Below, piece by piece: positions 54,190-64,000 of a stretch of 64,000 bases of DNA. Origin of the DNA: Oxytricha trifallax (taxonomy: Eukaryota; Ciliophora; Spirotrichea; Sporadotrichida; Oxytrichidae). The notes under the pieces are model-generated. The model was not told where the DNA came from. It made no database searches and saw only the letters and a program-made list of their open reading frames with translations. The translations under genes and the position numbers were made by a program. The stretch lies in NCBI GenBank assembly GCA_000711775.1, contig ARYC01017757.1:40657-104656 (forward strand), in the 5' to 3' direction. The stretch's first letter is position 1. Each line of letters opens with the position of its first letter.

Positions 54190-55507
54190 TGACAACAAGA
54201 GCAAATGATATGAGAAAAGACAGTTCTGGGAGCGAGTAAAAAAGATTCGTCATTGCCATTGAGACAGGAGCAGAGACCAAAAGTACTAGGTATTAGGGAA
54301 AATAACACATTCGAGGTGCTCAAAAATAAACAGATGTGGTTCTAGTGTAAACTCATGATTGGAAATTCCAACCCAAGGAAGAAGATCAACAAAACACAGA
54401 GACAGTGGACTCAGTTTGACAAGCATGAGGACGATTCGAAATGCATTCAAGCTGACTAAACTTGATTAAAAAACTCATTTGCTATCGGAAGTGACATGCT
54501 AGGGATTTGAAAAAATTTATTTACGCCAAGAAAGGATGGTAACCTCAAATTACAAGATTGCCCACCATCATATGTTGTCCCAGCACCAGAACCAAAGAAG
54601 AGAAAGCCCTAACAAGAATATTTTAGGATATGAAAGATGCCAAAGAAGAGGAGTGAGAGAAAGAGACTTGAGGTAGGAGAAGCAAAAGATTCACTCAAGA
54701 GAGACCAACGAGGAGAGGCAATATTTTTATTTGATCCCAGGCAGACACATAAATGAAGAGACTCTAGAAATAGCGATGTGATAGGTTGAAGAAGTGCAGT
54801 TTAAGTTCTAGAAGAATAGACAACTGATTGTTTCACAAATGTTCGTGGATGATAAAGGAATCCGCTAGATGGAGAAATACATTGGGTAAAAAAATTGGAA
54901 ACTAGATAATACCATATTTGGTAGAAATATGGATGATATCACAAGCGTCATCATGCCAATAAGCCGCTAAAGCGGTGTGATGAATTTTTAGAATTGGATA
55001 TTTGCTAAACTAGAAAAGGGGTCAAAAGCTCTATAATACCTGGAGGTAAATTTGAAGTATGGCTAATCTAATGGATAAATTAAGGATTTTAAGAGACTTT
55101 AGGTGGACATTACTAGATAAAAAAAGTGGTGAGTAAACTGGAGACTAATCAAGTGAAAAAGACCCGGAAGATTGTGGATTGATAGCCATCCTAATTGCTA
55201 ACCACATAGCTTTGGAGGTAGAAAAAGAGGCAATATTATAAATCTTCTCGAAGAACTGGTTGAATATGCAACGATAATATATTTTGCTATTTACTTGGAA
55301 GTCGACTTCACAAAGATGGAAATGTTATATCTGGATTTGATCAAATAAGAAGAGGCAGATTAGAATAATAAAAGAGGAGCGTAATGATATAGAGCTATGC
55401 AGGGCAGGAAAATGGTGCGCAACAAATGAGCTTTAACCAGTAAATAGACAACTGGGAAGAAATAGTCGAAAGGAATTATGAAAAATAAGTGAAAATATTT
55501 ATTTTAA
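54190..55507 (+). pseudogene. Ulp1-like (C48) cysteine protease gene, frameshifted
   Basis: Coding character shifts between frames several times. N-terminal part: VLGIRENNTFEVLKNKQMWF, then a basic region and KKRKPQQEYF. Protease-like part: VSQMFVDDKGIRQMEKYIGQ, KNWKLDNTIFG, VIMPIS, NWIFAKLEKGSKALQYLEV and, in another frame, EDCGLIAILIANHIALEVE. The order WL-like/IPI-like/xW/DCG is that of Ulp1 and adenovirus-type proteases; DCG holds the catalytic Cys. The expected His before Trp reads Asn here. Ends near 55507 after WEEIVERNYEKQ. Either a pseudogene or MDS pieces. Ulp1-like proteases act in SUMO processing and also occur as cargo of some large transposons. Confidence 0.5.
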
Positions 55508-55562
55508 AATGAAAATTTAATCAGGTTTACTGAATACTTATTATAATAATCAAAATAAAAAT

Positions 55563-55742
55563 TATAAGAAAGTTACTTAGTTTAACCACTCTTCTTAAGA
55601 TAATCGGACATTTTCTTCTTGATTTCGTTGAATCTCTCTTTTGTTCAGTACTACTGCGAGTTGTCTGTCTGATGCTACACAGGCTCTTGCTTGGTTGGAC
55701 CTCAATAAAAAATAAAATTTAGATATAATTTTTGCAACTTAC
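55563..55742 (-). CDS. Short Lys/Gln-rich coding patch
   Basis: Reads GPTKQEPVQHQTDNSQQY, TGA, TKERFNEIKKKMSDYLKKSG to ~55570. Other frames are less convincing. Lies between the Ulp1-like gene and the 55845 segment; unrecognised. Confidence 0.35.
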
Positions 55743-55844
55743 ATTTTTTATGAGTGTAACAGCTATATCAGCGTTGATCTCTATTAGTATCCATTTCCTA
55801 ATTATTTATTTCATTTAATTTATCAATTTACTATTATAAATTGT

Positions 55845-56128
55845 AAATGACTGGCAGACAGAGTTAGAGTAAGAATTTGAAAGACAAGAGAAGGCTAGCG
55901 CTGAATTTGATAGACATTTAACAGAGTTGGAATGTTGCTTATTCAGCGATGGATCATAGCAAAAGCAGATCAAAGATGATCAACAAATAGCTGCTAGAGA
56001 TGCAGAGAGGACAGCGAATCACAACAAAAAGACTGTTCAAAAGAAGCCTGGTAAAGCCATCAAGTAAGATGAAACAGAATAGCAAATGTAGGAATATGGA
56101 CATGGAGATAAGAATTTATTGAATCAGT
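55845..56128 (+). CDS. Charged coiled-coil-like coding segment
   Basis: One frame reads NDWQTELEQEFERQEKASAE, FDRHLTELECC, KQIKDDQQIAARDAERTANH and ends YGHGDKNLLNQ-TGA at 56126-56128. Strong Glu/Lys/Gln bias with heptad-like spacing. Its 5' end merges into AT-rich DNA, as for a last MDS. Function unknown. Confidence 0.45.
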
Positions 56129-56884
56129 GATGAACTACTTAAGCAAGCTATTATTAGTAATAAAGTGTATGTCGTAAATTATAATCACCAGTGTATTATT
56201 CGTTATTTTAATTTACCTCAAGTTATTTAACACGACTATATAATTATTTTATTTAGACAGTATGTTATCTCGAAAACTAAAAGCTGGCCAAAACAAGTTC
56301 TTAAGAAAAGTATTTTCAGGAGGTTAAGTTCATTTGGAGTATACATTATTGGGTGAGTGTTTGACACCTTAGCCATTTATTTTATGGGTTTTCATTATTC
56401 ACAATATTTTGAGCAAAAAGCTTACCCTTCTCTCTTTAAATTTAACTATGACAAATGCATTCATGCGAAATATCGAATATATTGGGCTTTTTAAACTTTT
56501 TTTTACTACTCAATTCCATAGTTTGTTTTTATTTTAATCAAGTACCTATTATGTATATAATTATTTGCAATCTTATAATGGAGCCGAATTAAAATGCAAG
56601 TAAATATTAAATTAAAAAAAATAACAAACCTTAATAATTTGTTTCATTTAAATTCAACTAATTATATAAGTCTTTATCCCTTTATCATAATTTATTCTAC
56701 AAATAGTAGCATGAAATTAGTTTTTTAATTTTAATAATAAACTTTTATTTTCCTGTAACTCTTGTATCAAAATATAGATATAAAAATACTGAATGTAAAA
56801 AAGCTTAATCAGCACGTATAAACTTAATAATATTTGCTCTTAAGACCTCTGTATTTTATCAATTATGAAATTTAAATTAATTTT
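56129..56884. other. AT-rich region, no gene seen
   Basis: No coding-like frame or repeat recognised. Confidence 0.5.
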
Positions 56885-57448
56885 TAAAAAATAACATTTA
56901 AGTCAATCATTCTCTTTATGCGATTATTATGGATAGGTATTCAATTCTTTTATATACGTTTGCTTATGATAATCCAATTATATGAAGCTCAGGAAATTGA
57001 CGATGAAACTTCACACCAATCTAGGCATGAAAGTTGTGAGCCCAGAATTTCCGAGTCTTATCATTGATAAGATAATTTATAATATGCAACTAAAATTATA
57101 AGGGTCTCTAAGGATTATGCCATCTGTTTAAATATTATGATAATAGATAGTGAGATCTCACAATTTTAAGAGATTTTTGCATCATTCTTGAAATAGACTT
57201 GAAATTTAGAATTAGTTTGTTGAAAATTTTAATCCTCACAACCATATCACAATTTTTAAAATAATAAATCTATGTACTCCACTTTCATAAAGTGATCTGA
57301 AACCTCGCATTAACAGACTTTAATTACAAATATTTTAACATTAAACCCCTACATAAACCCTAATAAAACCCTAATAAAGTATGCAATAATTTTATACTTC
57401 TATCAATAAAAAACTCAATCAAACTATTGAAAAGGTTTAGGGGTTTTA
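56885..57448 (-). mobile_element. TBE fragment: transposase N-terminus and one ITR (copy G)
   Basis: 56892-57312 matches the 5' third of the TBE transposase in reverse (RGF-like start at ~57310, frameshifted), and 57335-57448 matches the TBE ITR (TACATAAACCCTAATAAAAC, CAATCAAACTATTGAAAAGG, GGGGTTTTA). The rest of the element is gone. It abuts the coding region that starts at ~57455. Confidence 0.7.
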
Positions 57449-57454
57449 CTTTTT

Positions 57455-58460
57455 TCATAAGTAGTTACTTCCTCTCTTCTTTTCTCTTGCAGAAAACGAT
57501 TCTAATTGTGAAACCAAATTTTTTATTTTACTTCTGTTTTATCTTCTTCACCAGGGACATAATTAAAGTATTTTGACTTTCCTTCGAAAAGGTTTTATTT
57601 TTAACACTACTGGAACTCTTGTAGTTAAAAAATTTTCTAAATAGATGGATTCTGATTGATCTTTCATCTTCTTCAAGACTGATTAGGCTAGAGTAGTAGT
57701 ATCATCTAAATGACTTTAACTCTATTATGTGAGTGCACTACATTGTCAATCAGAATGTTTACTTTAGAATAGTTTGCCAAAAACTTTTTCGATTAAGTTT
57801 TTAATAACGGTCTCCAGCATGCATGAAGTGCTTGTGAACCGTTCACACATTTTTATCAAACATAATTTTGTTTTTTTATTCGTTTAACTTCTCTTCCTTG
57901 ATTCTCTCGATTTGTTCAATAAGCCCTATATCAAGACTTTCTCCTTTTCATCTTTTATTTTTAATTACTTATTTATTTAATGTATTCAAGCTTTTTTTGA
58001 TACCATTTGAATGCTTTTCCTAAAATTTCATCTGCTAGCTTTGATCTTTAGTATTTAAGTATAAAAATTAAAACTCTTATTAGACTAGTTCATATATACT
58101 TCACTAACAAATCGTTTCAATCCTTTATGAAGTTATCATTTATTATAAAAATTAATGCTTTGTTTTTACTACTAAGCAAATATTTTATTGCCATTTCTTC
58201 AATGATTTTTTTCTTATAAGTAAAACTGTCTTCAGTCTGAGTCTTAAATATTGGATTTAATCTATTAAAAATTAATTGAAGTCCTTTTTATTCTGTTTTA
58301 AAGGAAAAAAGGTCTTCTACTTAGGAAAGTACCTACTGATCGTCTATATTATTCATAAGATTATTTGGGTATTTAATCATTGAGTTGAGTGAGTCATTCA
58401 ACATCATCGACTGCTTGTTACGAAGAAGCTAGTACCCTTATTCTACTGTTGCATTTTCAT
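57455..58460 (-). CDS. Long unrecognised gene with same-frame TGA codons
   Basis: From ~58460 leftward one frame runs ~175 codons: SMMLNDSLNSMIKYPNNLMN, VEDLFSFKTEQKGLQLIFNR, TEDSFTYKKKIIEEMAIKYL, FIIND, with TGA after NFIKD and after LLVKYI, then LADEILGKAFKWYQKKLEY. Further segments include LIEQIERIKEEKLNEQKNKI (other frame) and FRKFFNYKSSSSVKNKTFSK down to 57455, where the TBE fragment begins. Mostly helical and charged. No family recognised. Decayed or IES-bearing. Confidence 0.4.
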
Positions 58461-58880
58461 ATATAAAAAATTATCATTTATATTTAAGAAATTTAATTTA
58501 ATCCCAACTAGAATACATCATCCTATATTTTATTAAAGTATTTGATTGAAAGGAAATGATGATAAAATAAAATTCATTATGCATAAAAATTTAAATAATT
58601 ATATAAAATTTAAGGACTCAGTGATTGTAAATCAATAATTTTACTTTGTGGGATTCAAAATCATCTTATTTAATATTAGTTGAAGAGAGGACTTTTAACA
58701 TAATCATATTTATTATAAAACAATCAACTAATTGCTACTTAAATCAAATTAATAAACATAAATTTGCTTTTCTATGTTTATATATATATAAGTATTTCTG
58801 GCTTCTGTAAATAATATTATAAACTCATTTTTACTCTTTGCATTTATATAGTATTTTTATAATTTAAAAATAGTAAAAAG

Positions 58881-59800
58881 ATGCCTAAAGCTATAAAAAA
58901 ATAACTAATTTTGGAAGTCTTATAATAGTGCATGTGTAAGAAAGCATTGCTATTTATTTTTGAATAATTTAAAAAATACCTAAATAATATGGGGAAAAAA
59001 AGCAACAAGCTTAAAAACAATAATAAATGGCGATATTCAGAAAAGATAGGGGCTACTTTTATTAATCACAAAATAAAAGCCAAAGTCTTTGCCACAGACC
59101 TTTTCGAAAAACTCACTAAGAGCGTAATTATTGTTATAATTGTAAAGAAATATTATATACTTAAATACTTATACTAAAATAAAATTTATGTGATAAAATT
59201 TAGGTATTAATTATATAATATTTCAACAGAAGACAATTACTTTGGTTTGTTATTCAATTAATAACAATATAACAAATGAGAAATTATTATAGCTTTAATT
59301 CCATCAAAATATTGAATATTCTCTCCTCCATTTATTTTAACAATTTTTGCATTGTAAACAGATGATATTTTTATAATTAAATCTTTTAATTAATGCTTGG
59401 TACTGAGAAGCAATATGTGACAGGCTTCCAGCCTCTAGAATTTGAAAAAAGTCAAAACTTTGAAGAGAAAAAATTCGCTCTTACTTCTGCCAGAAATATT
59501 AAATAAAATTAGCCAAAGTTGTCTGTGATTAACTCAGAAAATAACGAAGAGAAATAGTTATAATCTGAATAAGAATGTGATTAAGAGGGTCAACTCTGAT
59601 TCTCAAAAACTTATGAGAAATCATTATTTTAAACATTATATTAATGAGGAGCAAAAAGTAGAACGCTAAACACAAAAAAATCCAAAAAATTCAAAATAAT
59701 TATAGAGGTAAAAATGAATGTAGACTCGATAATGACAATAAGAGAAGCAGGGTGCCTTCTATAAAACAAAAGATGACATATTTTCAGATCCAGGTAAAAA
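58881..59800 (+). CDS. Unrecognised plus-strand coding segments
   Basis: ATG 58881: MPKAIKKQLILEVLQQCMCK, then KKSNKLKNNNKWRYSEKIGA and KVFATDLFEKLTKS. After an AT-rich gap ATG 59393: MLGTEKQYVTGFQPLEFEKS, FALTSARNIKQNQPKLSVIN. With a frame change: NKNVIKRVNSDSQKLMRNHY and CRLDNDNKRSRVPSIKQKM to ~59795. Lys/Asn-rich, no known domain. Confidence 0.35.
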
Positions 59801-60120
59801 CTAACTTCAATGAATGTAAGTTAAGACTTTATAGAAATACATAAATAAATTTATAATAATTTGTAGTTTCAGTTTCAACTATTTAAAATATCCTATAAGT
59901 GCTAAATAAATTTTGATAACTTTTAGCTCTCTTAAAGATAAAGCCAGAAGGATTTTTTAAGTATATGCTGTGTTCTTTTATGGCATATTTAAAATAATTC
60001 GCAGAGACTTAAACATTATACATGTGAGAGCTTAATGTAAGAATCAATACTAGGGATAAGATTTATCATTGTGAAACATGAAATAAATTTATTTTTCTGT
60101 GATCTAATCATAAAATTCAC

Positions 60121-60310
60121 ATGATAATTCATGTAATCTTAAACATGTTGAATCTTGCAAGCTCTGTCCGGGTTGTAACCAGACATCTTGATTTCGGGAT
60201 GAGACTAGGTGATAGCGAGATTGGTTTTTTCGGAGTTTTCTACTTCACGACTGCCACGTCACGGAATATGCCACGTCAACTCACTCAGATACGTCTACGT
60301 CACGACTAAG
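60121..60310. repeat. GC-richer patch with repeated CACGTCA words
   Basis: CCACGTCACGG, CCACGTCAACT and CTACGTCACGAC occur within ~70 bp. The one long frame here has no coding feel. ACGTCA words also characterise the tandem repeat at 54.04-54.15 kb, suggesting a shared binding site or repeat family. Confidence 0.4.
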
Positions 60311-60417
60311 ATTGATGGTTTGATTTTAGTATTAAACAGTGATATGTTAAAATTTATTTGATTTTAAATCATTCATCATCATCATCATCTTAAACATGCT
60401 AACTTAATTTTATATTA

Positions 60418-61525
60418 GTCTGAAGAATTATGTGCATTATTCCATTTTTGAAAAAGAACACAAAATTATAGATATCAAGCGAAGAGATAGTTCTGAAAGA
60501 TATCTAAGATTTTGTGAAAAACTTTTTAAATCTCTTAAGAAAGTTGTCGAGAAAATTTATAAACAAAAATATTACATTATAGCATGATCGACTGTACTTC
60601 ATAATTCTGTAATAATAGCTACTGCAACAACAGTAACAGTAATGATGTATTGAGTAAAAATTTAAATATTCACCAGAAATGAGGAAATAATCAAGATTTA
60701 CATAGGAATATTAATTTATTATAAAAGGAATAAAATAATTAAAACAACACTCTTGCCCAAAAAGCATATTGATATGAGTATGAGTGAGGAATAGTGTGAT
60801 ATTTTAATATTTATTTATTTTAAATTTAGAAATAAAATCTCATTTATTAGAGATAACATACTGATTTAATTAATAATATTATCATTATTGCTTTATAATT
60901 TATCACACTTAAAAAATTATTAATTTTAAATCTTTTTAAATTTTGTATATTAAAAATCAGTAATATATAATCAAAATGGTTTATTAATTAAATAAGCATG
61001 TTATCTCTAATAAACGAGATGTTATTTTTAAATTAATATAAATAAATAAATATTAAAATATCACACTATTCCTCACTCATACTCATCAATATGCTTTTTG
61101 GGTTAGAGTGTTGTTTTAATTATTTTATTCCTTATATTATAAATTTATACTTAAATGTAAATCTTGATTATTTCTGGTAAATATTTAAATTTTACTCTTT
61201 GAAAAGAAGTATATTAAAGAAGCTAAAATTGATGTGATTGCCATTTAAAGTATAGATTAATTGAAAATGCAGAGAAATAATAATTTAAAATTGAAGGTAG
61301 CTGATAAAAAAACATTTTAGCATGCATGCATGTGAAAAGACTCAGAAACTGATACCGAAAGAATTAACAAACTTCTATTAAGGCACGTACTTTCATGCTA
61401 AAACACTTAAAGGAGAAGCCCTTTAAAAGTTTAATTCTAAAATTAACAACCCTTATCAATAGAAAATTTAGGCACTCAACTTTTAACTGTTTCATAACTA
61501 TAAATTTATTTCAAAATTAAGTGAA
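60418..61525 (+). CDS. Unrecognised gene split by a foldback element
   Basis: Left part (60418-60651): LKNYVHYSIFEKEHKIIDIK, RRDSSERYLRFCEKLFKSLK, then CNNSYCNNSNSNDV. Right part (61205-61525): KYIKEAKIDVIAIQSIDQLK, VADKKTFQHACM, TGA, KDSETDTERINKLLLRHVLS, then Gln-rich to ~61525. Between them lies the inverted repeat 60652-61197. Same strand and similar composition suggest one gene interrupted by the repeat; this could be removed as an IES. Confidence 0.4.
60652..61197. repeat. Foldback (long inverted repeat), 546 bp
   Basis: Arms of ~220-235 bp (60652-60885 and 60980-61197) are inverted copies with small indels: GAGTAAAAATTTAAATATT versus AATATTTAAATTTTACTC at the outside, CACTATTCCTCACTCATACT and its inverse inside, and TTATTAGAGATAAC near the centre. 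A ~95-bp AT-rich loop lies between. No gene inside. Looks like a MITE-type or snap-back element. Confidence 0.85.
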
Positions 61526-61731
61526 TTTCAGGTTAGGTAAAGCAAACAAGCAGCACTTATTTCAAAAATTATATGCAATTTTAAAATATAATCAAAATAT
61601 TTAAAAGTATCAAGCCACCAAGTTTCATCTAAAATAGTATTAGCAACAATTAATGAATTAAACTTTCGAGAATTACCTAGGGCTTACCCTTAATAAATTT
61701 ATAATCATAATTATTAGTGCCATAGACGAAT

Positions 61732-61850
61732 CAAAACCCCAAAACCCTTTCAGTAGTTTGATTAAGTTTTTGATTGATAAAAGTAGACTATTAGTGCATT
61801 CTTTATTGGGGTTTTAATAGGGTTTATGTAGGGGTTTAATGTTTAAATAT
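61732..61850 (+). repeat. Left ITR of TBE copy E
   Basis: Near-identical to 32514-32632, with CCCTTTCAGTAGTTTG in place of CCCCTGAAGTTGTTTG. Confidence 0.85.
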
Positions 61851-61869
61851 TAGTATTTTAAGTGAGTAT

Positions 61870-62915
61870 ATGCGAGGTTTGGGGTCAGTTTATGACAGTG
61901 AGTATATAGATTTATTGTTTAAGTTGCGTTATGGATGTGATGAATATAGTGATCAACTCAGACCTATTCTTAATTATACATAAATAGCAAGGCTACTTCA
62001 TAAATCCCCTGCAACTGTGAGGTCTCACTGTCTATTAGCATTGAATTTAAAGAGATAGCAGCTAAATTCTAAGCCTAAAAGACCTTAAAATTTTAGCAGC
62101 ATCATATCGAATATCTTATAAATGATAAGACTCTTAAAAACTGGGCTCATTTCTCTCTAGCCTAAAGGGCTGTGATGTTTCATCGCCAATTTCCTGAGCT
62201 TCACATATCTGCAATCGATAGCTAACATATATAAAAAGAACGGAATATCTTACAAGACAGTCAATCGCATTAAGAGAGTGATTGACTTTAATGTTCCATT
62301 TTATAAGAATAATTTAAATTATATACTCGATTAAATGCAAAGGGCTTAAGAGCATAATATAAAGTTCATACACGCTGATGAAGCAGTATTCACATTCAAT
62401 ACCTTCATATCAAGGTCTTGGTATAAGAGATACAGCAACATTGAAGTATATGATTAAAAGGTTAAGGTGTAAACTCATGCAATTCTTGGTGGAATAAGAG
62501 AAGATAGTGGCCTGGAGACCTATGCTATTCACCCTCGTTCTATAAAGACTGAATAATATATTTAGTTCTTGCAATAACTCAGAGACAAGAACGCTGAGTA
62601 AGAGATTATTCTGTTCGTTGATAACTTGTCAGTTCATAAAACTAAAGACTCAAGGAAGGAATATGAAAGGCTTAAACATAACACCTGTATTAAATGTTCC
62701 CTACAGTCCTCAGTTCAATGGAATTGAATTATATTGGGGGTTATTGAAAGGCCACTACAAGAAACTCCTACTCTATCACTTGATGCACGACCTAAAGATT
62801 GATACAGTAGATTTTATTAAGAGTGCTGCTAAGAGAGTCAGCGATGATAAAGCTAAAGTATGCGCAAGAGAAGGGAGATTGTGTTTATAAATAAGTTTTA
62901 GATTTAAACGAATGA
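61870..62915 (+). pseudogene. TBE transposase (copy E), frameshifted
   Basis: ATG 61870 (MRGLGSVYDSEYIDLLFKL). All three catalytic blocks are present: HADEAVF, FVDNLSVHKTK, QFNGIELYWGLLK. A 2-nt deletion near 62210, an extra base near 62690 and a 2-nt deletion near 62880 break the frame relative to copy B. TGA at 62913-62915. Confidence 0.8.
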
Positions 62916-62921
62916 ATAAGT

Positions 62922-63715
62922 TCACATATTAAATTTTCCCGTAAAGGGATTTGGCTTCTCTTTCTTTTCTTCGCTCTTAAGGCTTGCTTGGGCCCATATT
63001 TCTTCTCTTAGTGCCAGCCCCTGCATCTATGTTCATCTCGTCTGGCTTCTGGAAATCCTTGTAAAGTCTCTTACTCAATTCATGCTTTACTTGAGACTTT
63101 CTCTCTCTGTTTAATTTCCTGCGCTCTTTAATCAAGTATATAGCAGTACCTGGTTTTTCTATAAAATTAAAAGACTAAGCTTACTAGAGATGAATGGATG
63201 CTTTTATAGTTCCTATAGCCAGGTGTTGCTGATTTTAATTGCCTGCTTCTCTTTTTCTTCAGGAGAGATGCTATAGCGTTTCTTGTCAGCTTCTTAAATA
63301 ACTTCATTTAAGTACTCAGGTTACAGAGTTCCAAGGACACCGAAGAAGAAGTTTCTTTCTGGCAACTTATTAGAGAGTTGCAGCTTTGATGGAAGGTAGA
63401 GAGCAACATCTGGATCACTCATAGCATTCATCATAGAGATTTGTTACTGAAATTTCAGGGTAGTTAGGTATCTCGATTATTCTGATTTCATTAGACTTAA
63501 AAGCTTTTTTCTCTTCACTTAACAATGCTTTAAAGAATGATATTTTTGTTCCCTCCTATGTTGGCAAGAACAATCCAACTATGGTTAATAAGTTATTTAT
63601 AATTGAAAACTTACCTTGCTATACCAAGTATCTGTAAAGATCTTCTTTACTTCTGAATTTTCCTATTAAATCTTGAGATTAAATTCTCTTCAATTGCATC
63701 ATTCATAGACTCCAT
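62922..63715 (-). pseudogene. TBE 22-kDa gene (copy E)
   Basis: ATG 63715 (MESMNDAIEENLIS). An intron with GTAAGT...ATAG is near 63560-63615, then GLFLPT..GTKISFFKAL, LPERNFFFGVLGTL and a 26-nt intron (GTAAGC...ATAG, about 63160-63186) before KPGTAIYLIKERRKL. One indel near 63430 disturbs the frame. TGA 62922-62924 lies 6 bp from the transposase stop. Confidence 0.75.
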
Positions 63716-64000
63716 CTTGCTTCCAGTTTCTATAAATGTTTATGAAATTTAAAATTATGGATATCCATTCTAAACTTACTAAAATTTTACTACTAAATAG
63801 GGAGATCCACTTGGAGGTCAACCGGAATCAGATAAATAGATAAAGATGGAGGAACTTTCTTCTCCAAGTTTCAAAGTTTGACTTCCATTTTTATCAAACT
63901 TTCTCCATTAAATTGCTCCTAATAATAATTAATTTAATTAGGTGGTGCTCCTAAGTTATTTAAAACTTAATTAGGAGGTTAAATTAAAGTTCAAAACCGA
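63716..64000. promoter_or_regulatory. Spacer between 22-kDa and (unseen) kinase gene of copy E
   Basis: Reverse counterpart of 34370-34684 in copy B, with TTAGGTGGTGCTCCTAA and AATTAGGAGGTTAAATT repeats. Likely the divergent promoter region. Confidence 0.5.

Larger units (their letters stand above)
61732..64000 (+). mobile_element. TBE running off the right edge (copy E)
   Basis: Begins CAAAACCCCAAAACCCTTTC after AAT (a possible ANT target, 61729-61731). Then ITR, transposase (+), 22-kDa gene (-) and the spacer before a kinase gene. Same subfamily as copy B. Confidence 0.85.

Noticed and set aside
60121..60309. 62-aa plus-strand ORF
   Set aside because: Overlaps the CACGTCA repeat patch and has no coding continuation either side.
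19929..61525. TGA as a general Trp codon in this organism
   Set aside because: Intact genes (helicase, 22-kDa homolog, TBE transposase) all end in TGA, and with only one stop codon chance read-through runs are long; kept as a question rather than a claim.
1..64000. CRISPR arrays, tRNA or rRNA genes, bacterial operons
   Set aside because: No regularly spaced direct repeats, no cloverleaf or rRNA-like stretches noticed, and gene structure (introns, code, telomere-like ends) is that of a ciliate.

Overview
The window reads as germline (micronuclear) DNA of a spirotrich ciliate of the Oxytricha/Stylonychia type. It is very AT-rich. Convincing open frames use TAA and TAG as sense codons (read here as Gln), with TGA as the stop at the ends of the best-preserved genes. 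Introns are very short (about 26-80 nt, GTAAGx...TAG). Several mobile elements end in C4A4 telomere-like repeats, the hallmark of telomere-bearing elements (TBEs). All protein readings below use that code; under the standard code most genes look shattered.

Layout. 0-6.6 kb is a TBE graveyard: a kinase fragment, a decayed complete TBE (264-4305) and a 5'-truncated TBE (4306-6.62 kb). 7.39-9.0 kb is a GC-richer coding island on the minus strand, broken by AT-rich stretches that look like internal eliminated sequences (IESs). 9.13-19.55 kb is bounded by ~105-bp terminal inverted repeats (TIRs) that end in telomere-like sequence. It carries an intact 1,102-residue SecA-like helicase, a homolog of the TBE 22-kDa protein and a DD34E transposase with one 1-nt frameshift. 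19.9-22.3 kb is a decayed or IES-interrupted plus-strand gene. 22.7-26.6 kb has the TBE gene order (zinc-finger/kinase, 22-kDa protein, transposase) in a very divergent form. 26.7-31.3 kb and 36.8-48.5 kb hold many coding patches on both strands separated by AT-rich DNA, as expected of macronuclear-destined segments (MDSs) with IESs, or of decayed genes. 32,514-36,666 is a complete TBE with a 3-bp ACT target duplication, sitting inside another open frame. 48.66-53.05 kb is a second nest of TBE remnants. 54.2-56.1 kb includes a frameshifted Ulp1-like cysteine protease gene. 56.9-57.45 kb is another TBE fragment, followed by a minus-strand gene. 60.4-61.5 kb is a gene split by a 546-bp foldback repeat. 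A further TBE begins at 61,732 and runs off the end.

How the genes relate. Canonical TBEs encode a 42-kDa DDE transposase, a 22-kDa protein of unknown function and a ~57-kDa protein with two C2H2 fingers and a kinase domain. The same 22-kDa family can be recognised in the divergent element at 22.7-26.6 kb and, I argue, in the 10.4-kb element, where a SecA-type motor occupies the place of the kinase. If right, the window contains three lineages of telomere-ended transposons built round a shared accessory protein, the helicase-bearing one apparently new. No tRNA, rRNA or CRISPR was recognised. MDS/IES borders cannot be fixed without the macronuclear sequence, so boundaries of non-transposon genes are approximate.
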